64,000 nucleotides of DNA from Streptomyces bathyalis (GTDB lineage Bacteria; Actinomycetota; Actinomycetes; Streptomycetales; Streptomycetaceae), in assembly GCF_015910445.1 (NCBI RefSeq), contig NZ_CP048882.1:992001-1056000 (forward strand). Reading direction: 5' to 3'. Positions within the stretch are counted from its first letter, which is position 1; every line of letters starts with the position of its first letter. Of the stretch, positions 41,425 to 49,972 are shown piece after piece. The notes beneath the pieces were generated by a model that saw nothing but the letters and a program-made list of their open reading frames with translations, ran no database searches and was not told the DNA's origin. Made by a program: the position numbers and the translations under genes.

Positions 41425-42426
41425 GTGACGGACGCCTCGCTCTTCCCGCCCTCGCTGCCGGTCATGAACGACATGCGGCGCACCGCGAGCGGACGCCGGT
41501 GGCTGACGCAACTGCCCGCCCTTGTCGAGGAGTTCCGCGACCGCTGGGAGCTGCGGCTCGGCGTCCCGTACCACGGCGGCAGCTGCTCCTGGGTGGCTCC
41601 GGCGCGGCGGGCGGACGGAACCGCCGCCGTGCTGAAGGTGACGTGGCCGCATGCGGAGGCACGGCCCGAGGGCGAGGTGCTGAAGCTGTGGGCGGGCCGC
41701 GGTTCGGTACTCGTGTTCGAGCACGACCCGGAGCGGTACGCCCTGCTGCTGGAACGCTGCGAGCCGGGCAGGGAGCTGCGCACCGCGACGGAGCTGCCTG
41801 CGGAGGAACGGCTGCTGCTGGGCGCCGGGGTGCTGCGGCGGCTGTGGGACGCGGGCCCGCGGACGGGCGTCGAGGACACGGGTACAGGCGCTGACACGGG
41901 CACGGGCGGCGACAGCCGAGTGCCGTTCGTGGAGCCGCTGTCGGCGGTGGCGTCCGGCTGGGCCGATCACGCGGAGGAACGCGTCGAGCGGTACGACTGG
42001 CCCGCCGGGGTCGATACCGGTCTCTTCCTGCTCGGCGCCCGGCTGCTTCGCGAACTCCCGCGCGCCGGCGGACGGAAGACCGTCGTTCACGGTGACTTCA
42101 ACCCGGGCAACCTCCTGACCGCCGAGCGCGAGCCGTGGCTGGCGATCGACACCAAGCCGATGTACGGGGACCCCGCCTTCGACCCGTGGCCGCTGATCCA
42201 GCAGACCGACGACCCCTTCGGGCATCCCGATCCGCGGCGGGTGCTCGCCCGGCGTACGGCGCTCGTGGCCGACGCGACCGGTACGGACGTGGCACGACTG
42301 CGCGCCTGGGCAGTGGCACGCCTCGTCGACTTCCTGCTGTACCACCTCGACGGCCACGGCGATCTGTCGGACACCGTGCGGATGTCGGAGCAGGTACGGG
42401 TACTGGCGGAGCTCACCGAGCTCTGA
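41425..42426 (+). CDS. Aminoglycoside phosphotransferase (APH)-fold kinase
   Basis: A small-molecule kinase of 333 residues; the substrate could be an aminoglycoside, streptomycin-like compound or a metabolite such as choline or a hydroxyurea-type molecule. Visible are LGVPYHGGSCSWVAPARRADGTAAVLKVTW (ATP lobe with Lys), the Brenner motif VVHGDFNPGNLL (catalytic Asp) and AIDTKPMYGDPAFD (metal Asp). The wording resembles streptomycin 6-kinase-like (APH(6)) proteins. The GTG start has no ribosome site and is likely leaderless. A divergent phosphopantetheinyl transferase shares its control region. Confidence 0.85.
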   Translation: MTDASLFPPSLPVMNDMRRTASGRRWLTQLPALVEEFRDRWELRLGVPYHGGSCSWVAPARRADGTAAVLKVTWPHAEARPEGEVLKLWAGRGSVLVFEHDPERYALLLERCEPGRELRTATELPAEERLLLGAGVLRRLWDAGPRTGVEDTGTGADTGTGGDSRVPFVEPLSAVASGWADHAEERVERYDWPAGVDTGLFLLGARLLRELPRAGGRKTVVHGDFNPGNLLTAEREPWLAIDTKPMYGDPAFDPWPLIQQTDDPFGHPDPRRVLARRTALVADATGTDVARLRAWAVARLVDFLLYHLDGHGDLSDTVRMSEQVRVLAELTEL

Positions 42427-42449
42427 ACGGGCCCCGGCCTCGGCGCACT

Positions 42450-43091
42450 TCACTTCCCCTGTCGGCTGCCTGCCTGGTGGCCCGGATCAGTTCGGGGCCG
42501 GTTCTCGGCCGGCTCCCGGAGGTTGAGGTCGAGGAACGCGCGCAGCCCCGTCGTGATCTGGGAAGCAGGGGCCCCGGAGACCTTCGCCAGCAGGATCAGG
42601 CCCTGGATCTGGGCGAGCGTCAGGTGCGCCAGCAGGTCCGGCTCGACGCCTTCCCGTAGGACGCCGTGTGCGGCGGCGTGCCGGCAGGCAGCGGCCAAGT
42701 GCGCCTCCCAGCGCGTCAGCACCGCCGCGACATGTGCGCGGAGTTCTTCATCCGTGGTGGACAGTTCGGCGGCGAGGTTGCCGAACGGGCAACCCACTAT
42801 CCGGCCGAACTGTTCCTCAAAGGTCCTCTGAACCAAGGTCACCGCATCGGCGACTGCCAGCAGCCGGGCTGCCGGGTCGTCCTCATCGACCTCGCCAAGG
42901 CTTCGTTCCAACTCCGCCGCGTGCAGGTCGACGACGGTCTTCGCCAGGTCGGCCTTCGAGGCGAAGAAGTGATAGAAGCTGCCCTTCCGCACGTCGGCCG
43001 TCGCGCACAGATCGCTGATTCCCACGGACTGGTAGCTACGGGTGATGAACAGCCTGGCCGCAGAACGGACGATCCGCTCACGTGTCTCCAT
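42450..43091 (-). CDS. TetR-family repressor
   Basis: A dimeric repressor of 213 residues. The DNA-binding helix-turn-helix reads ERIVRSAARLFITRSYQSVGISDLCATADVRKGSFYHFFASKADL (about residues 5-47). The ligand domain includes GCPFGNLAAELS, typical of the TetR_C_16/AcrR-like group. The ATG at 43091 has no ribosome site and lies seven bases after a TAGGTT -10 element, so the message seems leaderless. A palindromic operator overlaps its promoter and that of the divergent dehalogenase-like gene, so it probably represses both. Ligand probably is the hydrolase's substrate. Confidence 0.92.
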   Translation of the reverse strand: METRERIVRSAARLFITRSYQSVGISDLCATADVRKGSFYHFFASKADLAKTVVDLHAAELERSLGEVDEDDPAARLLAVADAVTLVQRTFEEQFGRIVGCPFGNLAAELSTTDEELRAHVAAVLTRWEAHLAAACRHAAAHGVLREGVEPDLLAHLTLAQIQGLILLAKVSGAPASQITTGLRAFLDLNLREPAENRPRTDPGHQAGSRQGK

Positions 43092-43098
43092 AGCGGCC

Positions 43099-43142
43099 AA
43101 CCTAGGGGGGAGTTGACCGGTCAGTCAACTCGCCGTTAGGGT
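43099..43142. promoter_or_regulatory. Symmetric divergent promoters around a TetR operator
   Basis: The operator at 43111-43130 has arms AGTTGAC and GTCAACT around the centre TGACCGGTCA-like core. Rightward, TTGACC (43113-43118) is followed after 18 bases by TAGGGT (43137-43142), eight bases before the hydrolase ATG. Leftward, TTGACT (43123-43128 on the minus strand) is followed after 18 bases by TAGGTT (43099-43104), seven bases before the tetR ATG. Both -35 boxes lie within the operator, so one bound dimer would silence both genes. All elements are visible in the sequence; function is inferred. Confidence 0.78.
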
Positions 43143-43150
43143 CGACGGCC

Positions 43151-44068
43151 ATGCAGATCCTGCGCACTCCCGCTGAACGATTCGCCGATCTCCCCGACTT
43201 CCCCTATGAGCCCCGGTACGCCAACGTGTCCGACGACGAAGGCGGCGAACTGCGGATGGCGTGGGTGGAAGACGGGCCCGCCGACGCCAGTCCCGTACTG
43301 ATGCTGCACGGTGAGCCGTCATGGTCGTTTCTGTACCGGCGGATGATGCCGACGCTGGCTGCGACCGGCCACCGCGTCATCTGCCCGGACCTTGTGGGTT
43401 TCGGCCGCTCCGACAAGCCGACCGGGGTCTTCGACCACACCTACGCTCGCCACGTCGAATGGGTACGCGCCCTGGTGTTCGATCACCTTGACCTCACCAG
43501 CGTGACACTGGTCGGACAGGACTGGGGCGGCCTGATCGGGTTGCGCCTGGCCGCCGAGCACCCGGAGCGCTTCGCGCGTCTGGTGGTGGCCAACACCGGC
43601 CTGCCCACGGGCGACATCCCGATGCCCGACATCTGGTGGAAATTCCGCGAAGCCATCCAGGGCCAGCCCACCCTCGACATCGGCCGGTTCGTGCAGTCCG
43701 GATGTCAGCGCCCGATGAGCGACGCGGTACGCGCCGCCTACGACGCGCCGTTCCCCGACGATTCCTACTGCGCCGGTCCCCGGGCGATGCCCGGCCTGGT
43801 GCCCACGTCACCGGACGACCCCGCCACTGCAGCCAACCGGGCCGCCTGGGCTGCCTTGCGCGACAGCCCCACTCCGATGCTGGTGGCTTTCAGCGACGGC
43901 GACCCGATCACCGAAGGCATGGCCCCGATCTTCCGGCGCGAGATGCGAGGCGCACAGGGACACGATCATCCGGTCATTCGCGGTGCCGGGCACTTCCTCC
44001 AAGAGGACGCGGGTGAGGAACTGGCCCAGCACATAGCTGAGTTCCTCGAACAACACACGGGTTCATGA
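43151..44068 (+). CDS. Haloalkane dehalogenase-like alpha/beta hydrolase
   Basis: A 305-residue alpha/beta hydrolase of the haloalkane dehalogenase group I, splitting carbon-halogen bonds. The nucleophile Asp124 sits in LVGQDWGGLIG, followed by the halide-binding Trp125; the oxyanion segment is MLHGEPSWSFLYR; the acid Asp is in VAFSDGDPITEG; the base His is in GAGHFLQED. Length and wording match DhlA/DhmA-like enzymes (RMMPTLAATGHRVICPDLVGFGRSDKP). The ATG is 8 bases from its -10 box, so translation is leaderless. TetR control from the divergent gene suggests induction by a specific organohalogen or related compound. Confidence 0.88.
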   Translation: MQILRTPAERFADLPDFPYEPRYANVSDDEGGELRMAWVEDGPADASPVLMLHGEPSWSFLYRRMMPTLAATGHRVICPDLVGFGRSDKPTGVFDHTYARHVEWVRALVFDHLDLTSVTLVGQDWGGLIGLRLAAEHPERFARLVVANTGLPTGDIPMPDIWWKFREAIQGQPTLDIGRFVQSGCQRPMSDAVRAAYDAPFPDDSYCAGPRAMPGLVPTSPDDPATAANRAAWAALRDSPTPMLVAFSDGDPITEGMAPIFRREMRGAQGHDHPVIRGAGHFLQEDAGEELAQHIAEFLEQHTGS

Positions 44069-44097
44069 ATGAGCTGCAGGGCGCCGCAGGCCCCTGC

Positions 44098-44637
44098 TCA
44101 CTCCCCGGTCGCTCCGTCCGCCAGTTCCCTCGCCACGTCGAGCTGGCCCACGTGCCGGGCGTACTCCTGCAGCAGGTGGAAGAGGATCCAGGCCAGCGAC
44201 GGAGCCTCGTCCTCGGTGGGGAAGCGTCCGCCGAGCCGGGCGTGGGCGTCCAGGCGGGCCTCGCGGACGATCTCGCGGGAGCGGTCGCACTGCGCGCGGA
44301 ACGCGTCGACGATGTCGGCCGTCACGGCTCCGTCCGGGACGCGCCATCTGTCGTCGCCGCCCCTGTCGCCCCACGGGTCCGGGACCCGCTCGGCCTCGAA
44401 CCCCCATGCCAGCCAACGGCGTTCGACGTAGGTCAGATGCCGCACCAGCTCCAGCGGCGACCAGCCCGAGGGCACATGGCTCCTCCGCAGGTCGGCCTCC
44501 GACAGCCCGTCGATCTTCCGTAGCAGGGTGTCGCGGTAGAAGTCGAGGTAGCCGCGCAGCAGCGCGTGCGGATCGGCGACGGACGGATCGGGCTCGCCCG
44601 GCGGCAGCGGCGGGATCGAGGGTTCGATGGCGGTCAC
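44098..44637 (-). CDS. DinB/DUF664-family protein
   Basis: A 179-residue four-helix-bundle protein of the DinB superfamily, often a mycothiol-dependent transferase in actinomycetes. Conserved are LLRGYLDFYRDTLLRKIDGLSEADLRRSHVPSGWSPLELVRHLTYVERRW and LLQEYARHVGQLDVARE; the three metal His residues are in VRHLTYVE, LFHLLQEYARHVGQLD. GTG start overlapping the stop of the carboxypeptidase gene as GTGA makes it the last gene of the peptidase operon. Its connection with peptide turnover is unclear. Confidence 0.85.
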   Translation of the reverse strand: MTAIEPSIPPLPPGEPDPSVADPHALLRGYLDFYRDTLLRKIDGLSEADLRRSHVPSGWSPLELVRHLTYVERRWLAWGFEAERVPDPWGDRGGDDRWRVPDGAVTADIVDAFRAQCDRSREIVREARLDAHARLGGRFPTEDEAPSLAWILFHLLQEYARHVGQLDVARELADGATGE

Positions 44638-45578
44638 AGAAGTCCCGGTTCGTCGTAGGTGAGAGTGCGGGCGTCGGCGTCGAGTACGGCAGGGACACCG
44701 AGCGGAAGTGTGGGTGTCGACGGGCCGTGGCCGAAGCCGAGCTCCTCGACGACGGGAACGCCGAGCGGTTCCAGCCGGTCACGCAGCACCGCGCCGACCT
44801 CCTCCGGGTCGCCGCACGCCGTCCAGGAACCCAGCGCGATGCCGGCGACGCCGTCGAACCAGCCCGAGCGCAGCAGTTGCGTCAGCAACCTGTCGATGCT
44901 GTAGGGCGGCTGGTCTATGTCCTCCAGCAGCAGGATGCCCCCGGCGGCGGAGGGGCGGGCGTGCGAAGTGCCTCGCTCGGAGGCGAGGAGGGAGAGGTTC
45001 CCGCCGAGGGTCATGCCGTGGGCGCGACCAGGCACGAGCGTCCTGCTTTCGGCCGTGGGCCCGATGGTCAGGACGGTCTCGGGCTCGAAGAGCGACCGCC
45101 GCAGGTGCTCACGCGTCGCCTCGTCCTCGAGGAACGCGGCAGTCGTCGGCATCGGCCCGTGCAGGGTGGCGAGGCCGAGGCGCTGAGAGACGGCCTCGTG
45201 CAGGACGGTGAGGTCGCTGTAGCCGACGAAGAGTTTCGGGGCGGCCTCGCGCAGCCTGTCCCAGTCGAGCAGGTCGAGGACGCGCTGAGTGCCGTAGCCT
45301 CCCCGCGCCGAGATGACGGCCGCCAACGTCGGGTCGCACCACGCTTCCTGGAGGTCGCGGACCCGGTGTTCGTCGGTGCTGGCGAGGTGTCCGAGGGCCG
45401 GGTGAGGATCGAGGACGTGCGGGCCCACGTGAGGCTCCAGGCCCCACTCGCGCAGAATCGCCACGCCCGCCTTCAGCCGTTCCTCGGGCACCGGTCCGCT
45501 GGGGGCGACGATTCCGACACGGTCGCCCGGACGAAGCCGGGGCAACCTGGTCAGCGCTGCGGTCGTGCTGCGGCTCAT
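44634..45578 (-). CDS. LD-carboxypeptidase (S66)
   Basis: A serine carboxypeptidase of 314 residues that removes the terminal D-Ala from murein tetrapeptides during cell-wall recycling, or acts on related L,D bonds. The Ser nucleophile is in LFVGYSDLTVLH, Glu in GGILLLEDIDQPPY and His in LGFGHGPSTPTLPLG. The N terminus LRPGDRVGIVAPSGPVPEERL is standard. Its ATG overlaps the stop of the S9 peptidase as ATGA. No signal peptide, so it is cytoplasmic. Confidence 0.92.
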   Translation of the reverse strand: MSRSTTAALTRLPRLRPGDRVGIVAPSGPVPEERLKAGVAILREWGLEPHVGPHVLDPHPALGHLASTDEHRVRDLQEAWCDPTLAAVISARGGYGTQRVLDLLDWDRLREAAPKLFVGYSDLTVLHEAVSQRLGLATLHGPMPTTAAFLEDEATREHLRRSLFEPETVLTIGPTAESRTLVPGRAHGMTLGGNLSLLASERGTSHARPSAAGGILLLEDIDQPPYSIDRLLTQLLRSGWFDGVAGIALGSWTACGDPEEVGAVLRDRLEPLGVPVVEELGFGHGPSTPTLPLGVPAVLDADARTLTYDEPGLL

Positions 45579-47599
45579 CGGTTCAGCTCCAGTACCGGTA
45601 CGTCGTCGCGGTCGATGCCGAAGGCCTGGGCGTACAAGGAGAGTTCGGACTCGACGGCGCGAATGATCGTCTCGGCGCGGCGGAAGCCGTGGCCTTCCCC
45701 CTCGAAGGTGATGTAGGCGTACGGGACGCCGCTGCCGTCGACCTCCGCCACGAAGCGTTCGCACTGGACGGGCGGGCAGATCACGTCGTCGAGCCCTTGC
45801 AGCAGCAGGAAAGGCACGCCTACGCGGTCGGCGCGGTGGAGAGGGGAACGGTCGTGGTAGCGCTCGGGGAAGCGCTCCCGGTCACCGACGAGGGACTCCA
45901 GGTACTGCGATTCGAAGTCGTGGGTCTCGTCGGTGGCCCAGCCGGCGAGGTCGAGGATCGGGTAGCTGATCGTCCCGCACGCGTAGAGGCCCTCGGTGGC
46001 CGGTGAGGTGAGGGAGGCGGCGCTGGTCCAGCCACCGGCGCTGCCGCCACGAACGGCTAGCCGCGCCGGATCGGCTTCGCCTTCCGCCGCCAACTGGCGT
46101 GCCACCGCGGCACAGTCCTCGACGTCGACGATGCCCCACTGTTCACGCAGCCGGTTGCGGTAGGCACGCCCGTAGCCCGTCGATCCGCCGTAGTTGACCT
46201 CCACGACGCCTATGCCACGTGAGGTGAAGTAGGCGATCTCCAGGTCGAGCACGAGCGGAACCCGGCTCGTCGGGCCTCCGTGCGCCCACACGACGTAGGG
46301 CGCCAACTCCCCGTCGGGCGCCTCGTATCCGGGGTGGCGCGGTGGGTAGACCTGGGCGTGGATGTCGCGCCCGTCGGGGCCGGTAAAGGTGCGTTCGTGC
46401 GGCTGAGGGTAGTGAGCCGGGTCGACGGGATCCTTGTGGTGTGCGGCGACGACCCTGCTGTGGCCGGTGCGCGTGTCGAGTTCGACGACCTCGTACGAGC
46501 TCTGCGGGCCCGCGGCGACGCCGAAGACACGGGTGCCGGCTGATGCCACGGCTGCCCATTCGGTCCAGGGGCCGGTGGCGTCGGCGAGTTCACCGCTTTC
46601 CGGGTCGAGCACACCGAGCCGAAGGGCGCCCCGCCCGTGCAGCGCCGCGATGAGGCCGCCCTCCAGAGGCTCGAACCACTTCTGCCCGATGCGCCACAGC
46701 CCGGCGGCGAACTCCTCCTCGCGGGGGCAGAGAGCCCTTCTGCCGCCGGGGTCGGTGGCGGACGCCTCGAGGTCGAGGCGCTGCAGGTTCCACCAGCCGG
46801 ACTCGTCGGAGGCCATCAACAGGGCGCCGTCGGGAGCCCATTCGACCTGCGCGACCGACTCGTCCGGGCCCCCCGCGACGGTCCGTACATCCTCGAACCG
46901 GCCATCGGCGGTCACACGGGCCGTCTTCACCTGCGTGCCGTCCCAAGGCATGGCGGGGTGGTCCCAGGCGAGCCAGGCGACGCGGCTGCCGTCCGGGGAG
47001 AGACGGGGCCCGGTCACGAACCTGCTTGCGTCGTCGGTCAGTTCGCGCACGCGGGCACGGTCGTCGGCCGCGGAGCCGTCCAGCGGCACGGCCGCGATCA
47101 CACGCCGCAGATCGGTGGGTCCCTCGCCGGTGAACTCCTCCAGCACACACCACACTTCGGGCCCCCCGGGGCCCTCCGGCACAAGCACCGGGTCGCACCA
47201 GCGCAGCCCGCCGGGGATGACTTCCGCAACGGGTGTGAGGGGGCGTGGTGACCGGTCGGGCATGTCGGGCTCGTAGGCGTAGAGCCGCTGGTCCGCGAAG
47301 TGGGTGAAGACGATCAGCGGCCCGCCCTCGTCGCGGGCGGTGCCCGCCCACGGCATCCCGCCGTATTCGATGACGCGGTTGCGCACGTTCCATGGAGCGG
47401 GCAGCACCGACCGGACCTCACCGCCGTCCGCGGACAGCCGCATCAGGGCGCGGCGTCCGCCCTCGGCGGGACGGGGCTCCGTCCACCACACCTCTGCGCC
47501 GACAGTGCCCAGGTAATCGGGCCGCCCGTCGTGCGAGGCGACGAGGGCGGCGTCGATGGGGGACGGCCAACTGCCGTACGGTGCCGTGGTCTTCGCCAT
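45575..47599 (-). CDS. S9 prolyl-oligopeptidase-family peptidase
   Basis: A 674-residue acyl-aminoacyl/dipeptidyl peptidase-type enzyme. Residues 1 to about 400 are beta-propeller; the alpha/beta hydrolase domain follows with AVRGGSAGGWTSAA (Ser), LLLQGLDDVICPPVQ (Asp) and TFEGEGHGFRRAE (His). It lacks a signal peptide, so it cleaves cytoplasmic or imported oligopeptides. The ATG is 29 bases after the M20 stop and its end overlaps the S66 gene. Substrate specificity cannot be read off. Confidence 0.92.
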   Translation of the reverse strand: MAKTTAPYGSWPSPIDAALVASHDGRPDYLGTVGAEVWWTEPRPAEGGRRALMRLSADGGEVRSVLPAPWNVRNRVIEYGGMPWAGTARDEGGPLIVFTHFADQRLYAYEPDMPDRSPRPLTPVAEVIPGGLRWCDPVLVPEGPGGPEVWCVLEEFTGEGPTDLRRVIAAVPLDGSAADDRARVRELTDDASRFVTGPRLSPDGSRVAWLAWDHPAMPWDGTQVKTARVTADGRFEDVRTVAGGPDESVAQVEWAPDGALLMASDESGWWNLQRLDLEASATDPGGRRALCPREEEFAAGLWRIGQKWFEPLEGGLIAALHGRGALRLGVLDPESGELADATGPWTEWAAVASAGTRVFGVAAGPQSSYEVVELDTRTGHSRVVAAHHKDPVDPAHYPQPHERTFTGPDGRDIHAQVYPPRHPGYEAPDGELAPYVVWAHGGPTSRVPLVLDLEIAYFTSRGIGVVEVNYGGSTGYGRAYRNRLREQWGIVDVEDCAAVARQLAAEGEADPARLAVRGGSAGGWTSAASLTSPATEGLYACGTISYPILDLAGWATDETHDFESQYLESLVGDRERFPERYHDRSPLHRADRVGVPFLLLQGLDDVICPPVQCERFVAEVDGSGVPYAYITFEGEGHGFRRAETIIRAVESELSLYAQAFGIDRDDVPVLELNR

Positions 47600-47627
47600 G
47601 TGGGATGAGCCTCCGTGGGGGTGGGGG

Positions 47628-48956
47628 TCAGAGAGCGAGCAGGGCGCGGTCGAGGACGCGGGTTCCGAAGTGCAGGGCGTCGACGGGCACGCGCTCGTCC
47701 ACGCCGTGGAAGAGCGCCTGATAGTCGAAGCCCTGGGGCAGTCTCAGCGGTGTGAAGCCGTAGCCGGCGATGCCCAGCCGGGAGAACTGCTTGGCGTCGG
47801 TGCCGCCGGACATGCAGAACGGGACCACGTGCGCGTCCGGGTCGAAGTGATTCAGCGCTTCTCGCAGCACCGCATACGTCGGTGAGTCCACCGGAGCTTC
47901 GAGGGGGACCTCGCGGTGGTGGAACTTCCAGTCCACGTGGGGGCCGGTGAGCTCCTCGAGAGTGCGGTGGAACTCCTCCTCGCCGCCGGGCAGCATCCGC
48001 CCGTCGACGAATGCGGTGGCGCTGCCGGGGATCACGTTGACCTTGTAGCCGGCGCTCAGCATCGTCGGGTTGGTGCTGTTGCGCACGGTGGGCTCCACGA
48101 GGGCCGCGGCGGGGCCGAGTTCGGCGAGGAGTTTGTCGGCATCGAAGTCCGGGGCGTCCGTTGCCGGTTCGGGCAGGCCGTGCACCTCGGCCAGTTCCTT
48201 CAGGGCGGCGCGCACCGTAGGAGTCAGCCGCTGCGGCCATTCGTGCTCGCCGATGCGTGCGACGGCGGCGGCGAGCCTGCTCACGGCGTTCGCCCGGCTG
48301 ACCTTCGAGCCGTGCCCGGCCCTGCCGCGGGCGGTGAGTTCGAGCCAGGCCGTGCCCCGCTCTCCCGCGGCGACGGGGTAGAGCCGCAGCCCGTCGCCGG
48401 CGTGGAAGGTGAAGGCTCCCGATTCGCTGATGCCCTCGGTGCAGCCTTCGAACAGTCCGGAGTGCTGGTCGGCCAGGTAGTCCGAGCCGTATTCGGCGCT
48501 GTCCTCCTCGTCCGCGGTGAAGGCCAGCACGATGTCGCGGCGTGGCCGGACGCCCGCACGCGCCCAGGCGCGTGCGACGGCCAGGACCATCGCGTCGGCG
48601 TTCTTCATGTCGATGGCGCCGCGGCCCCAGACCACGCCGTCGCGGATCTCGCCCGAGAAGGGGTGCACGCTCCAGTCGGCGGGCTCGGCGGGCACCACGT
48701 CGAGGTGGCCGTGCACGAGGAGCGCGTCGGCCTCCGGATCGGAGCCGAGGATCCGTGCCACCACGTTCGTACGTCCGGGAGCCTTCTCCAGCAACTGCGG
48801 CTCGATGCCCGAGCCGGCGAGGCGCTCGGCTACGTACTCCGCGGCGGCACGCTCGGAGCCCTCGCCTCCGCCCCGGTTGGTGGTGTCGATGCGGATCAGC
48901 TCGGAGGTGAACGTCACTGCCTCGTCGAGCGCCGTCTGGTCGATGTGCTCAGCCAT
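47628..48956 (-). CDS. M20 family metallopeptidase
   Basis: A zinc peptidase of 442 residues acting on dipeptides or N-acylated amino acids. Metal and catalytic residues: ALLVHGHLDVVPAE, WGRGAIDMKNADAM, FTADEEDSAEYGSDYL (catalytic Glu pair) and FHGVDERVPVDAL near the end. Dimerisation domain lies in the middle. The ATG overlaps the M55 gene end by eight bases. The N-terminal MAEHIDQTALDEAVTFTSELIRIDTTNRGG is standard for actinomycete homologues. Confidence 0.92.
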   Translation of the reverse strand: MAEHIDQTALDEAVTFTSELIRIDTTNRGGGEGSERAAAEYVAERLAGSGIEPQLLEKAPGRTNVVARILGSDPEADALLVHGHLDVVPAEPADWSVHPFSGEIRDGVVWGRGAIDMKNADAMVLAVARAWARAGVRPRRDIVLAFTADEEDSAEYGSDYLADQHSGLFEGCTEGISESGAFTFHAGDGLRLYPVAAGERGTAWLELTARGRAGHGSKVSRANAVSRLAAAVARIGEHEWPQRLTPTVRAALKELAEVHGLPEPATDAPDFDADKLLAELGPAAALVEPTVRNSTNPTMLSAGYKVNVIPGSATAFVDGRMLPGGEEEFHRTLEELTGPHVDWKFHHREVPLEAPVDSPTYAVLREALNHFDPDAHVVPFCMSGGTDAKQFSRLGIAGYGFTPLRLPQGFDYQALFHGVDERVPVDALHFGTRVLDRALLAL

Positions 48957-49782
48957 ATTGCTCCTCCACCGCGGCCGAGACGACCGTCGTGACCGCCTTG
49001 AACGTGCGGATTCCCTCATACATGCCCGGGGAGGTGTAGGCGACGCGGCGCTCCCCGGTCCGCTCGACGCCCGGCACGACCGTGGCCGCGCCCACAAGAT
49101 GCTCCGCGTCGAACTCCAGCTCCACCGTGTGCTCCTGAGGCGATGACGGACTGGCCCGCACGGCGAGGGAGGTGGCCCTGCCGGCGGCGGACCGGATGTC
49201 CGCGGCCGTTCGCCCCGGTGTACGGCAGACCGCGGCGTAGCGCGAGACGTAGTCCTTGACCGCGACCCCGTAGGCGTCCGGGGCATACCCCTTGGCGTCC
49301 TCGATGGTGCGGTCGTCGCCGGTCACGAGGATCACCGGTACCCCGTACTCCTCGACGACGAGGGCGTTGAGGAGGCCTTCGCTGGCCCGGGACCCGTCGA
49401 CCCAGACACCGGTGATGGAGTTCGCCAAGTAGGTGTGCGCCAGGACGCCTTCGGTGCCTGCGCCCGTGTGATAGCCGACGAAGGCGATGCCGTCCACGTC
49501 GCCGTGCTGCACGCCTTCGACCATGCTGAGGGTCTTGTGCCGGCCGGTGATCATCTGTGCCCGGTCGTCGAGCTGTTCCAGCAGCAGGTTGCGCATCGTC
49601 CAGTGCGCCTCGTTGATGAGGACCTCATCGGCGCCGCCCTCGAAGAAGCCGACCACCGCGGCGTTCACGTCCGAGGTGAACATCGGGCGGCAGCGCTCCC
49701 ATTGGGGGGTGCCCGGAAGGACGTCCCCGGGCCATGTCACGCCGGTGGCGCCTTCCATGTCGGCGCTGATGAGGATCTTCAT
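48949..49782 (-). CDS. M55 family D-aminopeptidase (DppA-like)
   Basis: A zinc D-aminopeptidase of 277 residues, relative of Bacillus DppA that cleaves D-Ala-D-Ala and related peptides. Zinc ligands are visible in MKILISADMEGATGV (Asp8, Glu10), NEAHWTMRNLL (His) and GYHTGAGTEGVLAHT (His). It is the first gene of the peptidase operon. The ATG at 49782 lacks a ribosome site; TAACGT stands seven bases before it, so the message may be leaderless. With the M20, S9 and S66 genes it suggests recycling of D-amino-acid peptides from the cell wall. Confidence 0.92.
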   Translation of the reverse strand: MKILISADMEGATGVTWPGDVLPGTPQWERCRPMFTSDVNAAVVGFFEGGADEVLINEAHWTMRNLLLEQLDDRAQMITGRHKTLSMVEGVQHGDVDGIAFVGYHTGAGTEGVLAHTYLANSITGVWVDGSRASEGLLNALVVEEYGVPVILVTGDDRTIEDAKGYAPDAYGVAVKDYVSRYAAVCRTPGRTAADIRSAAGRATSLAVRASPSSPQEHTVELEFDAEHLVGAATVVPGVERTGERRVAYTSPGMYEGIRTFKAVTTVVSAAVEEQYG

Positions 49783-49972
49783 GCCGGGAACGTTACGCGG
49801 TACGCAAACCCCGTGACACCCTTGTGGATAACTCCCGTGGTCTCGACCACTGAAGCCTTGTCGCTCTCCGCTCTGACCTGGCATTTCGCCCGGCTGGGCA
49901 GACCCTGGACCGCCTCGCGCGACACGCGCTGCGTCAACGTCCCAAGCGGTGCTTCCACGGCCGGACCGAGGG

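Noticed and set aside
40748..42426. Phosphopantetheinyl transferase plus APH-fold kinase as part of an antibiotic gene cluster
   Set aside because: No PKS, NRPS, carrier protein or other tailoring genes lie in the window; both can be explained as stand-alone genes.
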